DNA of 13,025 bases from assembly GCA_016302725.1 (NCBI GenBank), contig JAEDNB010000044.1, positions 1-13,025 on the forward strand. The letters run 5' to 3'. The stretch's first letter is position 1. Every line of letters starts with the position of its first letter. Below the pieces are notes generated by a model that worked only from the letters and a program-made list of their open reading frames with translations, ran no database searches and was not told the DNA's origin. The DNA is from Lentisphaeria bacterium. GTDB lineage: Bacteria; Verrucomicrobiota; Lentisphaeria; Oligosphaerales; Oligosphaeraceae. Below are positions 6,980-13,025 of the stretch, one piece after another. Position numbers and translations under genes: made by a program.

Positions 6980-7335
6980 GGCCGGGGATGGGCGGCGCCG
7001 AGGGCCGGGGGGAATTCCACTGCCGCTGCTGCGGAAACTGCTGCCGCTGGGAGGGGGTGGTCCGCTATCTCCCCGAGGAGGGGCGCAGAATCGCGGCCTT
7101 CCTCGGGATTTCGGAGGAGGCTCTGATTCAGGGGTATACCCGCCTCTCCCCCGACCGGAGGGGGCTTCTCTTCCAGGAACGGGAGGATGGCTCCTGCATC
7201 TTCCTGACCCCGGAAAACCGCTGCGCCATCCATCCTGTGAAGCCGGAGAAGTGCCGCACCTTTCCCTATGCCTGGCAGACCACGGAGGAGCAGAGGGGGC
7301 TTTGCCAGGGATATTGGACCAAGGGGAGGGAATGA
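6976..7335 (+). CDS. YkgJ-type CxxCxxCC cysteine-cluster protein
   Basis: A 119-aa cytoplasmic protein of the YkgJ / Fe-S-oxidoreductase-like family (putative zinc- or iron-binding). The N-terminal cluster FHCRCCGNCC gives Cys16, Cys18, Cys19, Cys22 and Cys23; further candidate ligands are Cys74 (DGSCIFL), Cys83 (NRCAIHP), Cys93 (EKCRTFPYAW) and Cys110. The order (Cys cluster, RYLPEEGRRIAAFLGI, CIFL, CAIHPVKPEKCRTFPY) is the full family pattern. The biochemical role is not established. The ATG at 6976 overlaps the dgkA TGA as ATGA and is preferred; ATG 6958 (6 residues longer) and ATG 6988 are alternatives in the same frame. The much longer open frame reaching back to 6547 overlaps all of dgkA and is not used. 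Confidence 0.88.
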   Translation: MRPGMGGAEGRGEFHCRCCGNCCRWEGVVRYLPEEGRRIAAFLGISEEALIQGYTRLSPDRRGLLFQEREDGSCIFLTPENRCAIHPVKPEKCRTFPYAWQTTEEQRGLCQGYWTKGRE

Positions 7336-7392
7336 CCCTTCTTCGGCCCCCCTGCCCCTGGAAGGGCTGCCTGCCCTTCTATTCCGCCACCG

Positions 7393-7462
7393 CCCCAGGG
7401 GAAGGCAATCTCCCCTGGGGGGGCAGGGGCCTTCCCGCCGGAAGCAAACGCTTGTTTTTTTT
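7393..7462 (+). terminator. strong hairpin and T8 run after the dgkA-ykgJ pair
   Basis: CCCCAGGGGA (7393-7402) and TCCCCTGGGG (7411-7420) form a perfect 10-bp stem with an 8-nt loop. CTTCC/GGAAG (7431-7435, 7440-7444) forms a second small stem, and AAGC/GCTT (7442-7445, 7450-7453) a third, directly before a run of eight T (7455-7462). Together this looks like transcription termination for the htrA-dgkA-ykgJ group. The strongest stem is not adjacent to the T-run, which lowers certainty. The rest of the 242-nt gap (7336-7577) shows no clear promoter for ompH. Confidence 0.45.
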
Positions 7463-7577
7463 CGCGGTGGTGCCGCCCTGTGGGAGGAGGTGGGTTACAT
7501 TACGTCCCGTTTGCCTTTTCCCGGCCCTTTCGCGGCCGGCTCTCCCCACCCCCCTTTGAAAAAAGAGCCTCCTTCCC

Positions 7578-8228
7578 ATGAGAATCTCCCTTCTTCTCCT
7601 TTGCCTTGCCGCCTTCTCCCTCTGGGCGCAGAAAGTCGCCTATGTCAATATGGAGACGGTCTTCAATGAATATTACAAGACCGCCAACGAAAACATCCGC
7701 TTCGAGGAGGAAAGGCAGAATTTCCTGACGGGGCTGGAGGTGTTGAGGACGGAATTCGAAAGCACCCGGAAGGAATTCAACGACGCCCGCGGCATGGCCC
7801 AGAATGTCCTGGTGGGGGAGGAAAACCAGAAGGCCGCCGCCCAGAAGGCGGAGGCCCTGGGGGCGCGGCTGGCCCAGAAGGAGGAGGAAATCATCCGCTA
7901 CCAGCAGCAGGCCCGGGCGGAAATCGAGGAACGCCAGCAGTCCGCCACAAACCGGCTCCTGGAGGAACTCCAGGCACAGCTGGAGAAGTATGCCGCCGAA
8001 AAGGGATACGAGATGGTCTACGAAGTCTCCGGGCGCACCCTGAACCGGGTGCGCGTGCTCCTGGTCTATCCCAAGGACAAGGAAATCACGGAGGCCATGG
8101 TGAAATTGGTGAATGCCGGACACGAGGCGGAGAAGGCGGAGGCCGACGGTAAATTGGAGAAGATGCGCAAGGCCCAGGAGGCGAAGATGAAGCAGGAGGC
8201 CGCCCGCCAGGCGCCCGCCGCCCCTTGA
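7578..8228 (+). CDS. OmpH/Skp family periplasmic chaperone
   Basis: Periplasmic holdase that carries unfolded outer-membrane proteins to the BAM machinery. The 216-aa protein has a Sec signal peptide (MRISLLLLCLAAFSLWA, cleavage probably after Ala17). A beta strand then opens the mature protein (QKVAYVNMETVFNEYYKT, 18-35), the canonical OmpH start. Residues ~40-135 are charged, Glu/Gln/Lys/Arg-rich coiled coil (the Skp arms), and a closing strand lies around RVRVLLVYPKDKEITEAMVKLVN (157-179), matching the family's usual end. The extra tail, residues 181-216, is Lys/Glu/Ala-rich and ends in QAPAAP; Skp of E. coli lacks it. lpxD follows 33 nt later, the usual pairing. The ATG is preceded by CCTCCTTCCC instead of a Shine-Dalgarno site. 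Confidence 0.9.
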   Translation: MRISLLLLCLAAFSLWAQKVAYVNMETVFNEYYKTANENIRFEEERQNFLTGLEVLRTEFESTRKEFNDARGMAQNVLVGEENQKAAAQKAEALGARLAQKEEEIIRYQQQARAEIEERQQSATNRLLEELQAQLEKYAAEKGYEMVYEVSGRTLNRVRVLLVYPKDKEITEAMVKLVNAGHEAEKAEADGKLEKMRKAQEAKMKQEAARQAPAAP

Positions 8229-8250
8229 TTCCCCCACCCGTTTCCCGAAC

Positions 8251-8255
8251 AGGAG
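8251..8255 (+). promoter_or_regulatory. ribosome binding site of lpxD
   Basis: AGGAG ends 6 nt before the lpxD ATG. It is the only Shine-Dalgarno at standard spacing before any gene in the window, and it fixes the lpxD start. Confidence 0.7.
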
Positions 8256-8261
8256 CACAAT

Positions 8262-9290
8262 ATGCTGATTCAGAAAAGCGCGGAGGAAATCGCCTCCCTG
8301 GTGCAGGGGGAATTGGTGGGAGCCTGTTCCCGGCCCCTTCAGGGAGTCGCCTCCCTGGCGGAGTCCACGGAGAGCGATGTCTCCTTCCTGGGCAATGACA
8401 AATACCGCGACCAGGTCCCCGTGTGCCGTGCCGGCGTGGTCCTGGTGCCCCGCCAATACGACCTCGCCCCCCCCGAGGGCAAGGCCTATGTCCGCTGTGA
8501 CGACCCTTCCAATGCCTTCACGGCGGTGATTCTGGCCTTCACGCCCCCGCCGGTGAAATATGCGCCCGGCATCCATCCCTCCGCCGTGATTGCGGAGGAT
8601 GTCCGCATCCCCGAGGACTGCCATGTGGGGGCGGGGGTGGTCATCGAGGCCGGCGTGTCCATCGGGAAGGGGACCGTCCTTCTGCCACAGGTCTATCTGG
8701 GGCACGATGTCCAGGTGGGGGAGGGGTGCCTCCTCTATCCCCATGTGGTCGTCCGGGAACGCTGCATCCTGGGCAACCGGGTGATTCTCCATCCCGGGGT
8801 GGTGGTCGGGGCGGACGGCTTTGGCTACAAGTCCACCGCCGCCGGGCACGAGAAGATTCCCCAGGTGGGCATTGTCCAGTTGGACGACGATGTGGAGGTG
8901 GGGGCCAACTCCACCATTGACCGCGCCCGTTTTGGCCGCACCTGGATCCAGGCCGGCACGAAGATCGACAACCTGGTGCAGGTGGGCCACAATGTGGAGA
9001 TTGGCCGTTCCTGCATCCTGGTGGCCCAGGTCGGGGTTGCTGGAAGCACCCATCTGGGCAATGGGGTGATTCTTGCCGGGCAGGTGGGGGTTTCGGGGCA
9101 TCTTCGCCTGGGGGATGGCACCATTGCCATGGCCCAGGCCGGAGTCTCCAAGGACACGGGCGCCGGTGCCGTGGTCATCGGCACCCCCGCCGTGGACCGC
9201 CGTGCCTTTGCCAAGGAGCGGATGCTGATGAAACAGCTGGAATCCCTGGCGCAGCAGGTCAAGGAGCTCAAGAAGAAGGCCGAGTCCTGA
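8262..9290 (+). CDS. lpxD: UDP-3-O-(3-hydroxyacyl)glucosamine N-acyltransferase
   Basis: Cytoplasmic acyltransferase of lipid A synthesis that adds the second 3-hydroxyacyl chain, from acyl-ACP, to UDP-3-O-acylglucosamine. The 342-aa length is normal. Residues 1-100 form the N-terminal domain (FLGNDKYRD at 42-50 is typical). HPSAVIAEDV (105-114) opens a left-handed beta helix of hexapeptide repeats to ~305. GADGFGY (183-189) is the LpxD signature, and NLVQVGHNVEIG (237-248) carries His243, equivalent to the catalytic His239 of E. coli. The C-terminus (MLMKQLESLAQQVKELKKK) is a helix, as in other LpxD, where it binds ACP. The start is supported by AGGAG at 8251-8255. lpxA and fabZ, often next, are absent; a symporter follows instead. 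Confidence 0.96.
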   Translation: MLIQKSAEEIASLVQGELVGACSRPLQGVASLAESTESDVSFLGNDKYRDQVPVCRAGVVLVPRQYDLAPPEGKAYVRCDDPSNAFTAVILAFTPPPVKYAPGIHPSAVIAEDVRIPEDCHVGAGVVIEAGVSIGKGTVLLPQVYLGHDVQVGEGCLLYPHVVVRERCILGNRVILHPGVVVGADGFGYKSTAAGHEKIPQVGIVQLDDDVEVGANSTIDRARFGRTWIQAGTKIDNLVQVGHNVEIGRSCILVAQVGVAGSTHLGNGVILAGQVGVSGHLRLGDGTIAMAQAGVSKDTGAGAVVIGTPAVDRRAFAKERMLMKQLESLAQQVKELKKKAES

Positions 9291-9303
9291 TTCTCCTCCT
9301 CCC

Positions 9304-9376
9304 CTGCAACCCCTGCCGGGAAGGAGCCCCCTTCCCGCCCCCTTCCTCTCTCTTTCCCTCCCTCACTGCAACCCCT
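9304..9376 (+). repeat. 11-nt direct repeat CTGCAACCCCT (two copies)
   Basis: Identical copies at 9304-9314 and 9366-9376, 62 bp apart, flank the hairpin and the first polypyrimidine run in the 121-nt lpxD-symporter gap. They could be chance in such biased sequence or a protein site. Confidence 0.4.
9317..9337 (+). terminator. hairpin after lpxD leading into a polypyrimidine tract
   Basis: CGGGAAGG (9317-9324) and CCTTCCCG (9330-9337) form a perfect 8-bp stem with the loop AGCCC, 26 nt after the lpxD stop. The following RNA is almost all C and U rather than a plain U-run. It may be an intrinsic terminator with a degenerate tail or, since C-rich and G-poor RNA favours Rho, a Rho-dependent site. 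Confidence 0.4.
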
Positions 9377-9411
9377 CCCTCCTTCTTTCCCCCTCCGCGC
9401 CGTATCTGTCT

Positions 9412-11862
9412 ATGAACCAGAACTACATGAGTCTCATTGACTGGGCGATCCTCGTAATCCCCGTCGTGTTCGTCGTCTCCATGGGATTCTATTCCCGAAG
9501 GTACATCCGGGGGGTCTCCGACTATTTGGCCTGCGGGCGGGTTTGCGGACGCTATGTGCTGAACATGGGGGATGTGGCCAATGCCTTGTCCATCATCGGC
9601 CTGGTGGCCTATATCGAGATGAAGTACAAGACCGGGTTCGCCCTGAACTTCTGGGGAAGCATCATCGCTCCCCTGAGCCTGGTGATCTCCCTTTCGGGAT
9701 ATGTGACCTACCGCTTCCGCCAGACCCGCGCCATGAGCGTGGGGCAGTTCCTGGAAATCCGCTACAGCCGGAAGATCCGCATCTTCGCCGCCGGCCTGCG
9801 CTCCCTGGCGGAAATGCTGGCCAATATGATCATGCCTTCCATTGCGGCGCGCTTCTTCATCCAGATGCTGAACCTGCCCCAGAACCTCAACATCCTGGGA
9901 CTCTCCATCCCCACCTTCGATCTCCTGATGATCTTCTTCCTTACCCTGGCCATCACCCTGATCTGCCTGGGCGGAACCCTGGCCTTGGTCATTACCGACA
10001 CCCTCCAGGGCATGCTCCTCTATCCCCTCCTCATCTGCTTCATCGTCTTCATCTTGATGAAGTTCTCCTGGAGCCAGGAAATCATCCCCACGGTCTGCGA
10101 CCGCGTCCCCGGGGAAAGCTTCATCAATCCCATGGATATCAGTAAGTTGCGCGATTTCAATGTCTTCACCATGGTCATTGTGGCCGGCTTTAACTGCGTG
10201 GTTCATCTGGGCACCTGGATCGGCGCCGGCACCAGCACCGCCGCCAAATCCGCCCACGAGCAGAAGATGGCCGCCATCCTGGGCAACTGGCGCATGGCCC
10301 TCATCAATACCTTCTACATGCTGGTGGCCCTCTGCCTCATCGTCTTCCTGAACCACAAGGATTTCGCCAAGGGGGCCAGCGTGGTGCGCCAACAGCTGGC
10401 CAGCCGGGTGGCGGAAGACGTGCTGAAGGGGGAGGAAAACCGGGAACTTCGTACCCGCCTGCAGGAGACCATCAAGGCCATCCCCCCTCAGGCGCATGAA
10501 ATCGGCGTGGAGCCTCCCCTCTCCCAGAAGGACAATCTGGACACCCGCTTCCTGGAGAATGTCCAAGAGTTCCTGGTGACGGATGCGGTGGCCAAGACCG
10601 AGGCCGCCGCCCAGCAGAATTTGGAACAGCGCCAGGCCCAGGGAACCTTGACCCAGGAACAGCGGGAAGTCGCCGAGAAGGCGACCAAAGTCCAGGTGGA
10701 GGAGGCCAAGGGAAAGGCCAACGACACCTTCCAGCAGTTCCGCACTCTCTTCCAGCAGCTGAACCTCTCCGTGACCATGCGCTATCTGCTGCCCCCGGGG
10801 CTCTTCGGCGCGTTCTGCCTCCTCCTCTTCCTGGCCATGCTCTCCACGGATGACACCCGAATCTTCTCCGCCACCCTCACCATCGCCCAGGACTGCATCC
10901 TCCCCTTCTTCCCCAAGGGGCTCTCCCCCAAACAGCACGTCCGGATGATCCGCCTGGTGGCCATCGGCATCGGCGTCTTCTTCTTCTTCGGCTCCAAATA
11001 CATGTCCCAGCTGGACTACGTCCAGCTCTTCAACCAGATGGCGGTGGCCATCTGGAACGCCGGATGCCCCGCCGTCATGATCCTGGGACTCTACTGGAAG
11101 AAGGGAACCACCCCCGCCGCCTGGACCTCCCTCATCACCGGCATCGTGGGCAGCGTCTGCTACATCCTCCTAAGCCGCTACTGGGCGGATGTGGTCTATC
11201 CCTTCATGGTGAACCACGACATGGTGGCAACGGTGGACAGCCTCTTCCGGGGACTCTCCGCCCCCTTCGGCGACTGGATCCACTGGGAAGTCAATGAGCT
11301 CCGCTTCCCTGTGAACTCCATCGAATATCTCTTCTTCGCCAACCTCTTCACCATCCTCCTCTATATCGTGGTCTCCCTCTGCACCTGCCGGAAGGACTTC
11401 AACATGGACCGGATGCTCCATCGGGGTAAATATGCCCCCGCCGGCGAACCCGCTCCCGAACCCTTCCTGTGGACGCCCATGAACGTCCTGAAGAGGATGG
11501 TGGGCATCACCTCCGAATACACCAAGGGGGACAAGGTCATCGCCTATGCCCTCTTCTTCCACAGCTTCGTCTTCAGTTTCCTGTGCTGTTTCGTGGGCGT
11601 CGCCATCTGGAACAGGTTCTCTCCCTGGCCCGTGGCCTGGTGGAGCCGCTACTTCCTGGTGGTGAACTTCGGCGTGCCTCTCGCCATCGCCGCCATCACC
11701 ACCGTCTGGTTCAGCATCGGCGGGGTGCGGGACCTCTTCCGCCTCTTCCGCGACCTGGAGAATCGCAAGCATGTGAACACTCTGGATGACGGACGGGTGG
11801 AGGGAAATGTCTCTCTGGCCGACCGCGAGGAGCTGGCCCAGGACGAAGAGACCAAAGGCTGA
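9412..11862 (+). CDS. sodium:solute symporter (SSS family) with a large polar insert
   Basis: Inner-membrane secondary transporter, 816 aa, LeuT fold, expected to use Na+ to import a small solute; the substrate cannot be told. Membrane segments include ~8-27, 52-70, 80-100, 130-150, 168-216, 251-275 and 296-314, then after the insert 456-478, 511-527, 541-560, 571-588, 637-657, 708-733 and 747-768. DVANALSIIGLVAY (54-67) fits the first core helix. LAMLSTDDTRIFSATLTIAQD (474-494) fits core helix 8, whose STDD/T residues lie where the Na2 sodium site is in vSGLT. Residues ~316-453 are hydrophilic, Glu/Gln/Lys/Ala-rich, partly coiled-coil, and sit in what is normally a short outer loop. The C-terminal ~100 residues add two helices and an acidic tail. 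The ATG at 9412 has no Shine-Dalgarno; ATG 9427 is an alternative start. Confidence 0.88.
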   Translation: MNQNYMSLIDWAILVIPVVFVVSMGFYSRRYIRGVSDYLACGRVCGRYVLNMGDVANALSIIGLVAYIEMKYKTGFALNFWGSIIAPLSLVISLSGYVTYRFRQTRAMSVGQFLEIRYSRKIRIFAAGLRSLAEMLANMIMPSIAARFFIQMLNLPQNLNILGLSIPTFDLLMIFFLTLAITLICLGGTLALVITDTLQGMLLYPLLICFIVFILMKFSWSQEIIPTVCDRVPGESFINPMDISKLRDFNVFTMVIVAGFNCVVHLGTWIGAGTSTAAKSAHEQKMAAILGNWRMALINTFYMLVALCLIVFLNHKDFAKGASVVRQQLASRVAEDVLKGEENRELRTRLQETIKAIPPQAHEIGVEPPLSQKDNLDTRFLENVQEFLVTDAVAKTEAAAQQNLEQRQAQGTLTQEQREVAEKATKVQVEEAKGKANDTFQQFRTLFQQLNLSVTMRYLLPPGLFGAFCLLLFLAMLSTDDTRIFSATLTIAQDCILPFFPKGLSPKQHVRMIRLVAIGIGVFFFFGSKYMSQLDYVQLFNQMAVAIWNAGCPAVMILGLYWKKGTTPAAWTSLITGIVGSVCYILLSRYWADVVYPFMVNHDMVATVDSLFRGLSAPFGDWIHWEVNELRFPVNSIEYLFFANLFTILLYIVVSLCTCRKDFNMDRMLHRGKYAPAGEPAPEPFLWTPMNVLKRMVGITSEYTKGDKVIAYALFFHSFVFSFLCCFVGVAIWNRFSPWPVAWWSRYFLVVNFGVPLAIAAITTVWFSIGGVRDLFRLFRDLENRKHVNTLDDGRVEGNVSLADREELAQDEETKG

Positions 11863-12027
11863 TTCCGCCGGCCTCCCCCCCCCGGAATCCCAAGAGGAGC
11901 GCCGGGGAGGGATGGGCCTTGAACCAAAGGGGCAGGGCGATCCCCAAGGGGAACCCCCCGCCCCCATGTCCCCCCCAGGCAAGGAAAACAAGGAGGGGGA
12001 ATAGGACAGAATTGGAAAAGTCGTGAC

Positions 12028-12048
12028 GAATCCGGAAAATTCGGATTC
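12028..12048. promoter_or_regulatory. 21-bp near-perfect inverted repeat (terminator of the symporter gene or operator)
   Basis: Arms GAATCCGGA (12028-12036) and TTCGGATTC (12040-12048) pair over nine positions (one G-T) around AAA, in an AT-rich island. The next bases are TTTGGTTAAATT, a poor U-tract, so it could end symporter transcription. It lies ~155 bp before the aminotransferase and could equally be a regulator site. Confidence 0.45.
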
Positions 12049-12146
12049 TTTGGTTAAATTATCCCGTTGTTCTTTCGGTTTTCCCGTCGGTGCCCTGGGG
12101 GTGGCGTGGGATGGGGAAACGGAGGGAAGGAGGATGTGTTGCCTTT

Positions 12147-12179
12147 GGCCTTTCCGGGTGTCTGGAGGGGGCCTTTTTT
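12147..12179 (+). terminator. intrinsic-terminator-like hairpin in the aminotransferase leader (attenuator candidate)
   Basis: GGCC-TTT-CC (12147-12155) pairs with GG-A-GGG-GGCC (12164-12173): four GC pairs, three G-U pairs and two more GC pairs with one bulged A, an 8-nt loop, then six T (12174-12179). It ends only 23 nt before the aminotransferase ATG and points into that gene. A terminator in that position normally means conditional readthrough. GGGAAGG at 12124-12130 can pair with CCTTTCC (12149-12155), which would disrupt it. Confidence 0.5.
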
Positions 12180-12202
12180 GCCTCTGGGAGTGTGATTTCG
12201 CC

Positions 12203-13025
12203 ATGAATGAGCTTGCCATCCAACTGCAAGAGAAGATCTGTTCTGTGAATCCGGTGGCCTACGAGATGCTGTCGGCCCTGGGGAAGCGGATGTATTTCCC
12301 CAGCAAGGGGATTTTGAGTCAGTCGGCGGAGGCGAGGAAGTTGGCGGGACGGTTCAACGCCACCATCGGCACGGCGCTGGAGGGGAAGACGGCCATGAAT
12401 CTCCCTTGCGTCATGGAGAGCATTCCCGGCTTCTCCCCCAACGACGCCCTCCTGTACGCTCCCTCCTACGGCGTGAAGAGCCTCCGGGAGGCCTGGAAAC
12501 GCAAAATCCTCCACGACAATCCCTCCCTGGAGGGGGTCCCCTTCTCCCTGCCCGTGGTCACCAATGGCCTGACCCACGCCCTCTCCCTGGTGGGAGACCT
12601 CTTCGTGGACCCCGGCGACAAGGTCCTCCTGCCTGACTTGAACTGGGACAACTATCTCCTGAATTTCCAGGACCGCCTGCAGGCGGACCTCTGCTTCTTC
12701 CCCCTCTTCCAGGAGGAAAAAATGGGACTCCGCGGCCTTGCCGCCCTTCTGGAGGAGGCACGCCCCGGCGAAAAACGGGTGGTCATCCTCAATTTCCCCA
12801 ACAACCCCACCGGATACACTCCCAGTGAACAGGAAGGGCAGGCCATCGCACAGACCCTCCTGGAACATGCCCAACGGGGCGTCCGCATCGTGGCCCTGGT
12901 GGACGACGCCTATTTCGGACTCTTCTACGCGCCCGACGCCATGCGGGAGTCCCTCTTCTGCAAACTGGCCCACCGCTCTCCCAATCTCCTGGCCATCAAG
13001 GCGGATGCCGCCACAAAGGAGTGCT
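12203..13025 (+). CDS. PLP-dependent class I/II aminotransferase, N-terminal part (cut by right edge)
   Basis: Cytoplasmic fold-type I aminotransferase; 274 codons are present. It starts MNELAIQLQEKI and has YFPSKGILSQSAEA (31-44), FNATIG (51-56), LYAPSYGVKSLREAW (84-98; the YxxxxGxxxLR motif), PVVTNGLTHALSLV (117-130; cofactor phosphate region), NFPNNPTGY (197-205; Asn201 of the NPTG motif), DDAYFGLFY (234-242; Asp234/235 and Tyr237 near the pyridine ring) and finally IKADAATKE (265-273), where Lys272 is the probable Schiff-base lysine just before the edge. It resembles a family annotated only as aminotransferase; the substrate is unknown. ATG 12203 matches the family N-terminus, with GGGAG 12 nt upstream. 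An in-frame ATG at 12134 abutting AGGAGG would add 23 Cys-rich residues and is less likely. Confidence 0.88.
   Translation, partial: MNELAIQLQEKICSVNPVAYEMLSALGKRMYFPSKGILSQSAEARKLAGRFNATIGTALEGKTAMNLPCVMESIPGFSPNDALLYAPSYGVKSLREAWKRKILHDNPSLEGVPFSLPVVTNGLTHALSLVGDLFVDPGDKVLLPDLNWDNYLLNFQDRLQADLCFFPLFQEEKMGLRGLAALLEEARPGEKRVVILNFPNNPTGYTPSEQEGQAIAQTLLEHAQRGVRIVALVDDAYFGLFYAPDAMRESLFCKLAHRSPNLLAIKADAATKEC

Larger units (their letters stand above)
11863..12202 (+). other. 340-nt intergenic leader before the aminotransferase
   Basis: No gene is seen here. The first ~140 nt are C/G homopolymer-rich with a weak GATTCCG/CGGAATC stem (11861-11867, 11883-11889). An AT-rich island with a 21-bp inverted repeat follows (12028-12048), then ~100 nt of G-rich, structured sequence ending in a terminator-like hairpin (12147-12179) just before the aminotransferase start. 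The transcription start is probably in or near the AT-rich island, but no clean -35/-10 pair was found. Confidence 0.5.

Noticed and set aside
7500..9101. 533-codon minus-strand open frame opposite ompH and lpxD
   Set aside because: Shadow of two well-identified genes; His/Gly/Leu-rich composition with no domain.
9268..10938. 556-codon minus-strand open frame opposite the symporter
   Set aside because: Acidic, Gln/His/Gly-rich shadow; the plus frame has membrane helices and SSS motifs.
12091..12140. GGTGCC plus GGGGAAA sequence resembling the start of a cobalamin riboswitch
   Set aside because: The conserved B12-box and the following elements are missing; the similarity is a few bases only.
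12134..12202. In-frame ATG at 12134 directly after AGGAGG as the aminotransferase start
   Set aside because: There is no spacing between AGGAGG and ATG, the 23 added residues are Cys/Trp-rich and unlike the family, and they would read through the terminator hairpin; kept only as an alternative.
1..13025. CRISPR array, phage or transposon remnants, toxin-antitoxin or defence genes, tRNA or rRNA
   Set aside because: No regularly spaced repeats, transposase or integrase motifs, terminal repeats, or RNA gene cores were seen on either strand.

Overview
The window is GC-rich chromosomal DNA from a Gram-negative (diderm) bacterium. It holds ten protein genes of housekeeping or envelope type, an edge fragment of D-Ala-D-Ala ligase among them, plus the 5' part of an eleventh gene that runs off the right end. 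LpxD and OmpH/Skp point to an LPS-bearing outer membrane. The sodium:solute symporter with an STDD motif and a large polar insert, and the scarcity of Shine-Dalgarno sequences, would suit the PVC group (Lentisphaerota, Kiritimatiellota or Verrucomicrobiota). That placement is a guess from protein style; no rRNA or marker gene is present to confirm it. There is no sign of phage, insertion sequence, CRISPR array, tRNA or rRNA.

Layout, left to right. A D-Ala-D-Ala ligase (minus strand, 1-470) is divergent from a CBS-domain ClC chloride transporter (752-2542, plus), followed 57 nt later by argB (2600-3481, plus). The argB 3' end overlaps convergently, by 38 bp, a DUF2851 protein (3444-4916, minus). 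That gene is divergent from an HtrA/DegP-like protease (5177-6550, plus). Then come, all on plus, dgkA (6599-6979), a YkgJ-type cysteine-cluster protein whose ATG overlaps the dgkA stop (6976-7335), ompH/skp (7578-8228), lpxD (8262-9290), a large SSS-family sodium symporter (9412-11862), and a class I/II aminotransferase behind a long structured leader (12203 to the right edge).

How they fit together. Several products concern building or guarding the envelope: Ddl (peptidoglycan precursor), DgkA (lipid phosphorylation), HtrA (periplasmic quality control), OmpH (periplasmic chaperone) and LpxD (lipid A). The ompH-lpxD pair is the classic arrangement, here without the usual upstream bamA or downstream lpxA/fabZ. 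ClC, ArgB, the symporter and the aminotransferase are ordinary transport and metabolism genes with no evident shared pathway.

No clearly new multi-gene system is visible. The more interesting signals are regulatory or structural: pyrimidine-rich leaders in place of Shine-Dalgarno sites, a terminator/antiterminator-like leader before the aminotransferase, several perfect or near-perfect palindromes in intergenic regions, a ClC lacking the internal proton glutamate, and a symporter with a roughly 140-residue polar insert.
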